Positions 15,702 to 23,609 of a stretch of 42,645 nucleotides of DNA are shown piece by piece. A program made the translations under genes and the position numbers. This DNA is from an uncultured Lachnospiraceae bacterium. Lineage in GTDB: Bacteria > Bacillota > Clostridia > Lachnospirales > Lachnospiraceae. Position 1 is the first letter of the stretch; the number at the start of each line of letters is the position of its first letter. The notes under the pieces are model-generated. The model searched no databases and was not told the DNA's origin. It saw nothing but the letters and a program-made list of their open reading frames with translations. The DNA is taken from contig CAJUDY010000033.1 of assembly GCA_910584945.1 (NCBI GenBank), positions 1-42,645 of the forward strand, given 5' to 3'.

Positions 15702-15886
15702 ATAGAAGTTCCGCCGGGGCTTTCCAGAAGGAAGGTTTTGGCAGCTTTATAAAAATGGGGGCGGCAGCTCGTCGGCGCGTAAACGAATGCCGTACCTCGA
15801 CTAACAACAACAGCGTTCGGACAGCAGGGAAACCCGCCGGTTTGAGCGCTTTTATATATTTAAAATCTACGGAGGTCAATGTGTTT
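15702..15886 (+). promoter_or_regulatory. Long uncharacterised 5' leader of the amidase lipoprotein gene
   Basis: About 185 bases, GC-rich, with no plausible gene. It can form several short hairpins: CTTTCC-AGAA-GGAAGG near 15720; AAACC-CGCC-GGTTT near 15830; and an outer GCGTTC/GAGCGC pair (about 15812-15850) followed by four T. It matches no riboswitch consensus I can recall (c-di-AMP, c-di-GMP, cobalamin and others checked by eye). Confidence 0.35.
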
Positions 15887-17014
15887 ATGAAAAGATATCG
15901 AATGTTTCTGGCTGCCGCGGTGCTGGCAGTGCTGCTTGCTGCCTGCGGCGGCAGTGCAGAACCGGTTGAGGAAGATATACCGCAGACCGCGCAGGAGAGT
16001 CCCAAGGAAGAGACAGAAGTTAAGGGAGCCGAATCAGAAGCCGAAGAGCCGGAGGAGGCGCCGGAGCCTTCCGGGGAAGAAGGAGACGTCGGGGAGGCAG
16101 ACAGTGAGGCTGCGGAAAGCGCCAAGGAGCTTAATGTCCCGGAGACCATCCCGGAGGGGACCGAGACGGAAACCGTCTATGCCACTTCCAGAGTGAATAT
16201 CCGGACCGCTCCCAGCACGGAAGCCGAGATCTACGGAATGCTCGGCGTGCGCCAGACGGCGGAGCGGGTGGAGGACGACGGAGAGTGGAGCAAGATCGCT
16301 CTGGACGGACAGGCCTACTATGTGGCAAGCGAATACCTGAAAGTAAAACCGGTCCGAAGCGCGGGAGGCGTCGGGGAGGCCAACGGCTATTTGGTGGTCA
16401 TCGACGCAGGACACCAGCAGAAGGGCAATTCCGAGAAGGAACCCATCGGGCCGGGAGCCTCCGAGACCAAGGCCAAGGTGGCGGGCGGAACGTCCGGAGC
16501 GGCCTCGGGGCTGAAAGAATATGAGCTGACCCTCCAGGTGGCCCAGAAGCTGGAGGAAATTTTAGAAGAGCAAGGATATGAGGTGCTGATGGTGCGCACC
16601 ACAAACGACGTAAATATCAGCAACGCGGAGCGGGCCGCTGTGGCCAATGACGCCGGGGCGGACGCTTTTATCCGGATTCACGCCAACGGCTCCGAGGACG
16701 GCAGCGTAAACGGCGCCATGACCATCTGTCAGACCCCGTCCAACCCGTATAACGGCGGACTCTACAGCCAGAGCCGTTCCCTGTCGGACTGCGTGCTGGA
16801 TGCCTATGTGGAAAAAACCGGAGCGAAGAAGCAGTATGTGTGGGAGACGGACACCATGAGCGGCATCAACTGGGCCTCCGTGCCCACGACGATCATTGAG
16901 ATGGGCTATATGACCAACCAGACCGAGGACCTGAACATGGCTTCCGAGGATTATCAGTATCAGATGGCGGAAGGCATGGCGCAAGGGATCGGCAGATTCC
17001 TGGGAACCGAATAA
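15887..17014 (+). CDS. N-acetylmuramoyl-L-alanine amidase lipoprotein with SH3b domain
   Basis: A 375-residue exported lipoprotein. It has a lipobox LLAACGG at about residues 15-21, so Cys19 or so is lipidated. An acidic Glu/Pro-rich linker follows (to about 90), then an SH3b domain (ATSRVNIRTAPSTEAEIYGML ...), and an Amidase_3 catalytic domain from about 165. Zinc ligands are visible: His in IDAGHQQ, Glu in GLKEYELT and His in IRIHANGS; the catalytic Glu is in TIIEMGYMTN. It cleaves the bond between MurNAc and the stem peptide at the outer membrane face. The start ATG 15887 (or GTG 15881) follows GGAGGT; longer frames lack a signal. Confidence 0.93.
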   Translation: MKRYRMFLAAAVLAVLLAACGGSAEPVEEDIPQTAQESPKEETEVKGAESEAEEPEEAPEPSGEEGDVGEADSEAAESAKELNVPETIPEGTETETVYATSRVNIRTAPSTEAEIYGMLGVRQTAERVEDDGEWSKIALDGQAYYVASEYLKVKPVRSAGGVGEANGYLVVIDAGHQQKGNSEKEPIGPGASETKAKVAGGTSGAASGLKEYELTLQVAQKLEEILEEQGYEVLMVRTTNDVNISNAERAAVANDAGADAFIRIHANGSEDGSVNGAMTICQTPSNPYNGGLYSQSRSLSDCVLDAYVEKTGAKKQYVWETDTMSGINWASVPTTIIEMGYMTNQTEDLNMASEDYQYQMAEGMAQGIGRFLGTE

Positions 17015-17020
17015 CGAAAT

Positions 17021-17055
17021 GTAAAAAGGAGATGCGTCTGCACCTCCTTTTACTT
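17021..17055 (+). terminator. Terminator after the amidase gene
   Basis: GTAAAAAGGAG (17021-17031) pairs with CTCCTTTTAC (17044-17053) around a 12-base loop. The T tract is interrupted, so strength is uncertain. The next ~160 bases to the cold-shock gene hold no gene; they are AT-rich and featureless to me. Confidence 0.5.
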
Positions 17056-17219
17056 CTTCATGCTGTCATTCCCGTTCTGTCATTTTCGTATAATTCTCAA
17101 ATCAAAATATTTCCTTATCGAACCGTCGGAGTGAGTACTCCAGGGTCAATAGAGTATAAGAAGATAGAAATACTTATAGCTATATTTTATATAAGAATCC
17201 GCAAATGTTTACATAAGGA

Positions 17220-17420
17220 TTAGAGTTTGGTTACGTTGGTAGCCTGTGGTCCTTTTGCTCCGTTAACGACTTCGAATTCAACAGCCTGGCCTTCTTCAAG
17301 GGATTTGAAACCCTCCATGTTCAGCCCTGAGTAATGAACAAATACGTCATTTCCTTCTTCATCGGAGATGAAACCGTATCCTTTCTGGTTGTTGAACCAT
17401 TTTACTGTACCTTTGTTCAT
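17220..17420 (-). CDS. Cold-shock-domain protein (CspA family)
   Basis: A 66-residue single-domain cold-shock protein that binds single-stranded RNA/DNA as a chaperone. RNP1 (KGYGFI) and RNP2 (VFVHYS) are both present, and the OB-fold length is exactly that of the family. The ribosome binding site on the minus strand is a perfect AAGGAGGT. It is monocistronic. The promoter gives only about a 40-base leader, unlike the long thermosensing leader of E. coli cspA, so it may be expressed constitutively. Confidence 0.97.
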   Translation of the reverse strand: MNKGTVKWFNNQKGYGFISDEEGNDVFVHYSGLNMEGFKSLEEGQAVEFEVVNGAKGPQATNVTKL

Positions 17421-17467
17421 CTTGGTACCTCCTTACTATAAATGCATGCATGATATTGCATGTTATA

Positions 17468-17496
17468 AGCCTATCATAGTTTCCTGACAGTGTCAA
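17468..17496 (-). promoter_or_regulatory. Promoter of the cold-shock gene
   Basis: On the minus strand: TTGACA (17496-17491), a 17-base spacer and TAGGCT (17473-17468) preceded by TGA (extended -10). Confidence 0.5.
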
Positions 17497-17573
17497 ATAA
17501 AATCGACTGACAAAGGGAGAGAAAAATCGACGGTATGAAAAAAATAGCGGACTCATAGACTGGATAATAACGG

Positions 17574-18770
17574 GTGAAGGACGAAGGATTTATCTTGAAG
17601 CGAGTCATAGTTGTCAATATTTTAATCCTGCTGATGTTTGCGGGGATTTCCTACTGGTCGCAGGAAAAGGAAAAGCTGGAGACGGCCGTATCAGAACAGG
17701 CTCAGGAGCAGCTTTTGGAAGCCTCCGGGACCGAGGAGGAAAAGAGCGCCGAAGAGCAGAAGCAGGATGCAAAGGAGGAAGAGGAGCCAGAACAGCCGAC
17801 CGGGACGGAAGAACCGAAAAAGGATTACATAAAATGGGTAGACTTCGGCGTGTCCAAGTTCGCGCTGGCGGAGGCCTATGAGTATGACCGGGACAGCTAC
17901 GGGACCCCGGAGCATCTAAGCTGGATCGATCTTCTGGCGTACACAGCAGCGTATACCGGCGGAAATTTCAAGGACAATCAGACGGTCTGTCAGCACATGG
18001 ATCACCTGAAAGAGCAGATCAGCCAGGGGGAAGAGCTGGGGAAGATCGTCAAGGACCTGGAGTATTTTTCCTACTATCAGGAGGCCTATGGGGCGGTCCT
18101 CGGTGGTATGGTGGGAGAGTATGAGATCGAGGTGCCCACAGGGGATAAGAAAAAGCCGAAAACCTGGGAAAAACGGTACGGCCTGAAAGCATTCCATCCC
18201 ATCGCCCGGGGCTTTCCCTATAACGATTATGATGATTTCGGCGCATCCAGGAGCTATGGCTATAAGAGAAATCATCTGGGGCATGATATGCTGGGGCAGA
18301 TCGGCACTCCGATCATCGCTGTGGAGTCCGGCTACGTGGAGGCCCTGGGCTGGAATCAGTACGGGGGCTGGCGGATCGGTATCCGGAGTTTTGACAAGAA
18401 GAGATACTATTATTACGCACATCTGCGCCAGGGCTTTCCCTATCAGCCGGAGCTGAAGGAGGGATCGGTGGTTCTGGCGGGGGATGTGATCGGCTATATG
18501 GGGCATACAGGCTACAGCACCACGGAGGACACGAATAACATTGATGAGACGCACCTGCATTTCGGCATGCAGCTGATCTTTGACGAGTCCCAGAAAGACG
18601 GGGATAATGAGATCTGGATCGACTGTTACCAGCTGGTCAATTTTCTCTATCGAAATCAGTCGGAGGCGGCCAGAAACGATGACACCAAGGAGTGGCGGAG
18701 AATCTATCTGATGAAGGACCCGGCGGCGGAGGCTTATGAGCGGACGGCGGATTACTCCATGTATCCCTAG
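17574..18770 (+). CDS. M23-family peptidase, membrane-anchored
   Basis: A protein of about 398 residues with a single N-terminal membrane segment (VIVVNILILLMFAGISYW), a Glu/Lys-rich spacer to about residue 80, a middle domain, and a C-terminal LytM/M23 metallopeptidase domain from about 200. Zinc motifs are visible: NHLGHDM (HxxxD) and THLHFGM (HxH). A PIIAVESGYVEALGWNQYGGWRIGI segment is typical of M23 enzymes, which cut peptidoglycan peptide bridges; a SpoIIQ-like or growth-related role is possible. The GTG at 17574 lacks a good ribosome site, while the TTG at 17595 has GAAGGA six bases ahead, so the true start may be 17595. Confidence 0.88.
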   Translation: MKDEGFILKRVIVVNILILLMFAGISYWSQEKEKLETAVSEQAQEQLLEASGTEEEKSAEEQKQDAKEEEEPEQPTGTEEPKKDYIKWVDFGVSKFALAEAYEYDRDSYGTPEHLSWIDLLAYTAAYTGGNFKDNQTVCQHMDHLKEQISQGEELGKIVKDLEYFSYYQEAYGAVLGGMVGEYEIEVPTGDKKKPKTWEKRYGLKAFHPIARGFPYNDYDDFGASRSYGYKRNHLGHDMLGQIGTPIIAVESGYVEALGWNQYGGWRIGIRSFDKKRYYYYAHLRQGFPYQPELKEGSVVLAGDVIGYMGHTGYSTTEDTNNIDETHLHFGMQLIFDESQKDGDNEIWIDCYQLVNFLYRNQSEAARNDDTKEWRRIYLMKDPAAEAYERTADYSMYP

Positions 18771-18793
18771 AACGGTTACCGTTTTACTTTTTT
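18770..18793 (+). terminator. Short terminator after the M23 peptidase gene
   Basis: AACGG-TTA-CCGTT (18771-18783) followed by TTACTTTTTT. The stem is only 5 bp, so efficiency is doubtful. Confidence 0.4.
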
Positions 18794-18811
18794 ATCAAAT
18801 CATGGTACACT
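18783..18811 (+). promoter_or_regulatory. Possible promoter of the amidohydrolase
   Basis: TTTACT (18783-18788), a 17-base spacer and TACACT (18806-18811), 21 bases before the ATG at 18832. Confidence 0.4.
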
Positions 18812-18831
18812 GATGCCAGAGGTGATAAAGA

Positions 18832-19689
18832 ATGCTGGGTGAATGTCATGCCCATATGATCATGGACGGAGTCAACTACAAGGCGGCGGTGGCGCTGCAC
18901 AGAGACCATGTCTGCGAGGAAGCGGTGCGGCGCCATCTAAAGGAAAGCAGAGAAGCGGGCATTCGCTTTGTTCGGGACGGAGGCGACGCCAGGGAAGTGT
19001 CGAAGCTCGCCAGGGAACTGGCTCCCGAGTACGGCATCGAGTATCGGACGCCCATCTTTGCCATTCATAAAAGGGGACATTACGGCGGAATCGTGGGTCA
19101 TCCTTTTGACGACTTCCGCGAATATGAGACGCTGGTGAAAAGGGCCAGGGAGGAAGGCGCAGACTTTATCAAGATCATGGTCAGCGGACTTCTTGATTTT
19201 TCCAGAGCAGGGACGTTGACGGAGGAAGGGCTGTCCGGGGAGGAGATCCGGCGGATGATCGGGATCGCCCACGACGCCGGCATGGCGGTGATGGCTCACT
19301 GCAACGGAGACCGGACCTGTTACCTGACGCTGGAAGCCGGGGTGGACAGCCTGGAACACGGATTTTTTATGGAGGAGGAGACCCTGGATCTGCTGGCCGA
19401 GCGCGGGATTCCCTGGTTCCCCACCCTCTCTCCAGTGGGAAATCTGCTTGGATGCGGCCGTTTTCCCGATGAGGAAGTAGATGAGAATCTGGATATGCAG
19501 ATGGAACGGGTGAAAAAAGCGGCATCACGGAAGGCCTGTATCGGTCTTGGAAGTGATGCCGGAGCGTATCTGGTTCCCCACGGAAAGGGAACTCATGACG
19601 AGTATGCCTATCTGAAACGGACAGGAGTGACAGACGCCACGCTGCAGAAGGCGGAAGCTTATGTGAAAAAGGTGTTCCGGAGAAACTGA
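18832..19689 (+). CDS. Metal-dependent amidohydrolase
   Basis: A 285-residue amidohydrolase-superfamily enzyme, TIM-barrel type. Metal-site residues can be placed in order: HxH in ECHAHMIMDG (residues 5-7), Lys in DFIKIMVSGLLDF, His in VMAHCNGDR, His in SLEHGFFM and Asp in GLGSDAGA. This is the pattern of the imidazolonepropionase/prolidase-like subgroup. Length is short because the usual N-terminal beta domain is missing. The substrate is unknown; cyclic amides or peptides are typical. GAGGTGAT precedes the ATG. It is convergent with the HAD phosphatase, with only 3 bases between them. Confidence 0.85.
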   Translation: MLGECHAHMIMDGVNYKAAVALHRDHVCEEAVRRHLKESREAGIRFVRDGGDAREVSKLARELAPEYGIEYRTPIFAIHKRGHYGGIVGHPFDDFREYETLVKRAREEGADFIKIMVSGLLDFSRAGTLTEEGLSGEEIRRMIGIAHDAGMAVMAHCNGDRTCYLTLEAGVDSLEHGFFMEEETLDLLAERGIPWFPTLSPVGNLLGCGRFPDEEVDENLDMQMERVKKAASRKACIGLGSDAGAYLVPHGKGTHDEYAYLKRTGVTDATLQKAEAYVKKVFRRN

Positions 19690-19692
19690 TTC

Positions 19693-20322
19693 TTATCGTT
19701 CAAAAAGAGTTAGAAGCTCCGGGAATTTTTGAATGACATAATCCGGCTGATCGGCGCCGCCGAACCCATAGGCCGCATGGCAGAAGGGGATTCCTGCTTC
19801 TGTGGCGGCCTTGTGGTCTTTTTCGATGTCGCCCACATAGATGGGATTTTTCAGATGATTCCGCTCCATCACCAGACGAATATTCTGCCCTTTGCCAAGG
19901 CCGGTGCTTCCCGGGCACTCAAAGTCTGTGATACAGGGCCCAAGTCCGGTCTTTTCGAGAAATAGTTCGATGTAGCCAGACTGGCAGTTGCTGACGATAA
20001 AGAGAGGGCAGATGCCGGATAAAGTACGGATAGTGTCCGCCACGCCGGGGTAGAGAAGGTCTTCTGTGCAGGCAGTCAGAAAACGCTCTTCTTCTTTATA
20101 GCACAGGGCCATCAGGGTGTTCCGATCTTCCGGGTTAAGATCCGGGAGGGAGAGGGCGGCGATCTCGTCCATGGGCAGGCCGAAGAGCTGGGTCAGACGC
20201 CCGGGGGTGAAGCGGTAGGTGATGTCGGGCCGCGTGGAGAGGGCGTAGTTCCAGGCTTCGGATACGATGGGAGTGGAGTTCCAGAGGGTGCCGTCGATGT
20301 CGAGGATGATGCTGTCTAACAT
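19693..20322 (-). CDS. HAD-superfamily hydrolase (phosphoglycolate phosphatase-like)
   Basis: A 209-residue HAD subfamily IA phosphatase. Motif I is ILDIDGTLWN (nucleophile Asp at residue 8), motif II is FIVSNCQSG, motif III Lys is in STGLGKGQN, and motif IV is YVGDIEKDHKAA. The C1 cap lies between motifs I and II. It acts on a small phosphorylated metabolite in the cytoplasm; the identity cannot be read from the sequence. It ends 3 bases from the convergent amidohydrolase. Ribosome site AAAGGA is a little far (13 bases) from the ATG. Confidence 0.88.
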   Translation of the reverse strand: MLDSIILDIDGTLWNSTPIVSEAWNYALSTRPDITYRFTPGRLTQLFGLPMDEIAALSLPDLNPEDRNTLMALCYKEEERFLTACTEDLLYPGVADTIRTLSGICPLFIVSNCQSGYIELFLEKTGLGPCITDFECPGSTGLGKGQNIRLVMERNHLKNPIYVGDIEKDHKAATEAGIPFCHAAYGFGGADQPDYVIQKFPELLTLFER

Positions 20323-20372
20323 AAAAGAGGGGGGTCCTTTCTACTTTATATTTGGATGGCTACCCGGACGCT

Positions 20373-20516
20373 CGCCGCGGGCAGATATTCCTGCCGGACC
20401 CCGCTCTCGCTTAGGGAGGGGACGCAGCGGTACTAAACTCATGCTGCGCGTTCCGCTTGCATTCGTTAAGTGCCGGCGCCCCTCAATGGGTCCTTTAGGA
20501 ACATCAGCCCGCGGCG
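20373..20516. repeat. Long inverted-repeat structured element, copy 1
   Basis: Terminal arms of 20 bases (20373-20392 and 20497-20516) pair at 18 positions, starting CGCCGCGGGC. Inside is a GGACCC/GGGTCC pair (20396-20401, 20488-20493), a CGCAGC/GCTGCG hairpin (20423-20428, 20443-20448), and a 3' core resembling the element at 25.5 kb (CG-TTAAG--CCGGC-CCC----GGGTC against CGCTAAGGACGGCCCCC----GGGTC). It fills most of the 326-base gap between the HAD gene and sfsA. No gene is seen inside. Confidence 0.65.
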
Positions 20517-20588
20517 GGCTGTGAGTTGGCAATCCGTTGATATGGTAATGATACTATATTAGAGGAAATGAGGGGAAAAATCAAGATG

Positions 20589-20618
20589 TTGTGGAAAAAA
20601 GGGGAAGTGTGGTATACT
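20589..20618 (+). promoter_or_regulatory. Promoter of sfsA-mutY
   Basis: TTGTGG (20589-20594), an 18-base spacer and an extended -10 TGG-TATACT (20610-20618), 30 bases before the sfsA start. Confidence 0.6.
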
Positions 20619-20648
20619 GGGAGGAAATGAGAACGGATAGGGTGGGTT

Positions 20649-21329
20649 ATGAGGTACGAGCGGATAGAGGAGGCTGTTTTTAAGAGTCGGGAGAATCGGT
20701 TTGTGGCGAGGGTGGTGACGAAGAGGGGGGAAGAGGTCTGCCATGTGAAGAATACGGGGCGGTGCAGGGAGCTGCTTTTGGCGGACGCGCGGATCTGGGT
20801 GCAGAGGAGTGAGAGTCCGAAGCGGAAGACGGGGCTGGATCTGATCTGTGTGGAGAAGGGGGGACGGGTGGTCAACCTGGATTCACAGGCACCGAATCGG
20901 GTGGCGGAGGAGTGGGTTCGGAAGGGACATTTGATTACTCCAAAAGGGAAGGTGCGCAGGGAGGTGCGTTATGGCAGCTCCCGGTTTGATTTGTATCTGG
21001 AGGAGGGGGAACGAAGGATGTTTCTGGAGGTCAAGGGGGTGACTCTGGAGGAAGACGGAGTGGCCCGGTTTCCGGATGCGCCGACGGAACGGGGAGTGAA
21101 GCACATCGAAGAGTTGATTTTGAGTAAAAAGGACGGATATGAAGCGGGGATTCTGTTTATGATACAAATGAAAGGAGTCCGTGTTCTAAAGCCCAATGAC
21201 CGGACGCATCCTGCTTTTGGGGAGGCGCTTCGAAGGGCGAAGAAGGAAGGGGTGCGCGTGATGGCGCTGGACTGTCTGGTGACGCCGGAGTCCATCGAGG
21301 CGGACAGGGAAGTGGAGGTGTGTTTGTAG
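20649..21329 (+). CDS. sfsA: SfsA-family nuclease ('sugar fermentation stimulation' homologue)
   Basis: A 226-residue SfsA protein, a family with an N-terminal OB-like domain and a C-terminal restriction-endonuclease-like fold. Visible family blocks are RFVARVVTKRGEEVCHVKNTGRCRELL, RKTGLDLICVE, GKVRREVRYGSSRFDLYLE, MFLEVKGVTLEEDGVARFPDAPTERGVKHIEEL and the terminal LDCLVTPESI. The FDLYL..FLEVK part is the PD-(D/E)xK-like site. Early work linked it to sugar regulation, while structural work supports a nuclease. It abuts mutY directly (stop, then ATG), so a link to DNA repair is plausible. Confidence 0.95.
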   Translation: MRYERIEEAVFKSRENRFVARVVTKRGEEVCHVKNTGRCRELLLADARIWVQRSESPKRKTGLDLICVEKGGRVVNLDSQAPNRVAEEWVRKGHLITPKGKVRREVRYGSSRFDLYLEEGERRMFLEVKGVTLEEDGVARFPDAPTERGVKHIEELILSKKDGYEAGILFMIQMKGVRVLKPNDRTHPAFGEALRRAKKEGVRVMALDCLVTPESIEADREVEVCL

Positions 21330-22409
21330 ATGCTGGAACAGATTGTAAAACCGCTGCTTTTGTGGTATGATAGACATGCCCGTGTGCTTCCCTGGCGGGA
21401 GGAGATCAGCCCTTACCGGGTGTGGGTGTCGGAGATCATGTTGCAGCAGACCCGGGTGGAGGCGGTAAAGCCTTTTTTTGAACGGTTTCTAAGGGTGCTT
21501 CCGGATGTGCGGGCGCTTTCGGAGTGCCCGGAAGACGATCTTCTAAAGCTCTGGGAGGGGCTTGGCTACTATAACCGGGTGCGCAATATGCAGAAAGCCG
21601 CCCGGGTCATTGTGGAGGAATATGACGGGACCTTTCCGGCGGATTATGAGAAGCTTCTGGCCCTTCCGGGCATCGGGCACTATACGGCGGGAGCCATCGG
21701 TTCCATCGCTTTCGGGCTTCCCGTACCGGCAGTGGACGGAAATGTACTGCGGGTCCTCTCCAGAGTGAAAGCGAGTTATGAGGATATTCAGAAGCAGTCG
21801 GTCCGGTCCTCCATGGAACAGGAGATAAAGAAGATCATTCCCAAAGAGCGGGCCGGGGATTTCACTCAGGCGCTGATTGAGATCGGCGCGATTGTCTGCG
21901 TGCCCAACGGAAAGGCGAAGTGCGAAGCATGCCCTCTGGCTTTTTGCTGCCTGGCGAAGGCGAAGGGGATTGTGGAAGAACTTCCGAAAAAGAAGGAGAA
22001 AAAGGCGCGTCGGGTGGAGGAGCGCACGGTGCTGGTTCTCAGGGAAGGAGAACGGGTCGCCATCAAAAAGCGCCCGGCAAAAGGACTTCTGGCGGGGCTT
22101 TATGAGCTTCCCAATCTGACCGGATATCTCGGAGAAGAGGAAGTGCTGAAGCATGTCCGGGAGCTTGGATTTTCTCCGCTCCGGATTCTGCCTCTTGCGG
22201 GGGCGAAGCATATCTTCAGCCATGTAGAGTGGAGGATGACCGGATATGTGGTGAGTCTGGAGGAGACAAAAGACATGGACCGGGAAGGCCTGTTTTTTAT
22301 AGATGCAAAAGAAACTGAGAAAAAATATCCGATTCCGGCGGCCTTTGCGGCTTACGCAAGATATATGGACATTGTGCTGGGACAGGAAAAATATGAAGAA
22401 AGGCAGTAG
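21330..22409 (+). CDS. mutY: A/G-specific adenine DNA glycosylase
   Basis: A 359-residue MutY that removes adenine mispaired with 8-oxoguanine. The N-terminal HhH-GPD domain shows LPWREEISPYRVWVSEIMLQQT (catalytic Glu), the GYYNRVRNM region, the LPGIGHYTAGAI hairpin-helix-hairpin and VDGNVLRV with the catalytic Asp. The iron-sulfur cluster motif is C-x7-C-x2-C-x5-C (residues about 190-208), one residue longer in the first gap than in E. coli MutY. The C-terminal NUDIX-like domain (from about 225, RTVLVLREGERVAIKKRPAKGLLAGLYELPN) recognises 8-oxoG. It starts immediately after sfsA, and glf begins 2 bases after its stop. Confidence 0.96.
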   Translation: MLEQIVKPLLLWYDRHARVLPWREEISPYRVWVSEIMLQQTRVEAVKPFFERFLRVLPDVRALSECPEDDLLKLWEGLGYYNRVRNMQKAARVIVEEYDGTFPADYEKLLALPGIGHYTAGAIGSIAFGLPVPAVDGNVLRVLSRVKASYEDIQKQSVRSSMEQEIKKIIPKERAGDFTQALIEIGAIVCVPNGKAKCEACPLAFCCLAKAKGIVEELPKKKEKKARRVEERTVLVLREGERVAIKKRPAKGLLAGLYELPNLTGYLGEEEVLKHVRELGFSPLRILPLAGAKHIFSHVEWRMTGYVVSLEETKDMDREGLFFIDAKETEKKYPIPAAFAAYARYMDIVLGQEKYEERQ

Positions 22410-22411
22410 AG

Positions 22412-23551
22412 ATGTTTGACAGTGTAATCATTGGCTCCGGCGTTGCCGGAAGCGTGGCGGCCAGAGAGCTGGCGGAGGCAGGAAAAAAGGTATTGGTTCT
22501 GGAGCAGAGAGACCACATCGGCGGAAATTGTTATGATGAGAAGGACGAGCATGGGATACTGATCCATAAGTATGGTCCTCATATTTTCCACACCAAGGAA
22601 CAGAGGGCGTATGATTATCTGTCCCGTTTTACCAAATGGTATGCGTTTGGGCACGAGGTGGTGGCGAATGTACACGGAACCCTGATTCCGGTTCCCTTTA
22701 ATCTGAATACGCTCCACATGGTTTATGAAAAAGAAGAAGCGGACCTGCTGGAGAAAAAGCTCATTGACGCCTTCGGCATGGAGTCCCGGGTGCCGATCTT
22801 GAAGCTTCGGGAGCACGAGGACCCGCAGATCCGGCAGATCGCGGATTATGTGTATGAGAATATTTTTCTTCATTATACGATGAAGCAGTGGGGACAGACT
22901 CCGGAGGAAATCGATCCGGCGGTGACCGGACGGGTGCCGGTGCTGATCTCCTGCGACAACCGGTATTTCCAGGAGCCCTGGCAGGGGATGCCGCTTAACG
23001 GCTATACGCCTATGTTCGAGGCGATGCTGAAACATCCGGGCATCACGGTGGAGACGGGGGTGGACGCCCGCAGCCGATTGAGATTTACGGAGCGTCAGGT
23101 GTATTTTGACGGAGCGCCCTTTGAGGGAGAGGTGATCTACACGGGTCCGCTGGACGAGTTGTTCGACTGCAGATTCGGCAGGCTTCCTTATCGTTCTCTG
23201 CGTTTTGACTTTGAATATCTTGATCAGGAGGATTATCAGGGCCACAGTGTGGTAAACTATACAGTGAGTGAGGATTTTACCCGCATTACGGAGTTTAAGT
23301 ATCTGACCGGGCAGAAAGCGCCCGGAACCACCATTGTGCGGGAGTACCCGTTTGCCTATACCGGGGCGAAGGGAGAGATTCCCTATTATTCCATCGCCAA
23401 TGATGCCAATCAAAAGCTGTATGAGACGTACCGGGAGCTTCTTTCTGGTATTCCCAATGTGTACCTGCTGGGACGCCTGGCAGAGTATAAGTATTACAAC
23501 ATTGACGCCATGGTGATGAAGGCGCTGGAGCTGACAGAGCGGATCAAATAA
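22412..23551 (+). CDS. glf: UDP-galactopyranose mutase
   Basis: A 379-residue flavoenzyme converting UDP-galactopyranose to UDP-galactofuranose for cell-surface glycans. The dinucleotide-binding GSGVAGSVAAREL motif is at residues 8-20, and EQRDHIGGN follows. The signature GPHIFHT, the NLNTLH segment and the C-terminal GRLAEYKYYNIDAMV block (substrate and flavin contacts) are all present. Length is normal. It is 2 bases from mutY, but functionally it belongs with the GT2 gene that follows. Confidence 0.97.
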   Translation: MFDSVIIGSGVAGSVAARELAEAGKKVLVLEQRDHIGGNCYDEKDEHGILIHKYGPHIFHTKEQRAYDYLSRFTKWYAFGHEVVANVHGTLIPVPFNLNTLHMVYEKEEADLLEKKLIDAFGMESRVPILKLREHEDPQIRQIADYVYENIFLHYTMKQWGQTPEEIDPAVTGRVPVLISCDNRYFQEPWQGMPLNGYTPMFEAMLKHPGITVETGVDARSRLRFTERQVYFDGAPFEGEVIYTGPLDELFDCRFGRLPYRSLRFDFEYLDQEDYQGHSVVNYTVSEDFTRITEFKYLTGQKAPGTTIVREYPFAYTGAKGEIPYYSIANDANQKLYETYRELLSGIPNVYLLGRLAEYKYYNIDAMVMKALELTERIK

Positions 23552-23609
23552 GCGGGATGAGAAAAACGTATATGAATGAAAGAATCACAGAAGAGATAAG
23601 AGGTGTATC

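Noticed and set aside
15690..15800. A further (reverse) copy of the gatC/aroK intergenic element near AAGTTCCGCC (15707)
   Set aside because: Only about ten bases match; none of the conserved interior words or paired arms are present.
15700..15880. ydaO/c-di-AMP, c-di-GMP or cobalamin riboswitch upstream of the amidase
   Set aside because: The conserved core words of these classes are not found in order; only loose resemblance to parts of the ydaO 3' side.
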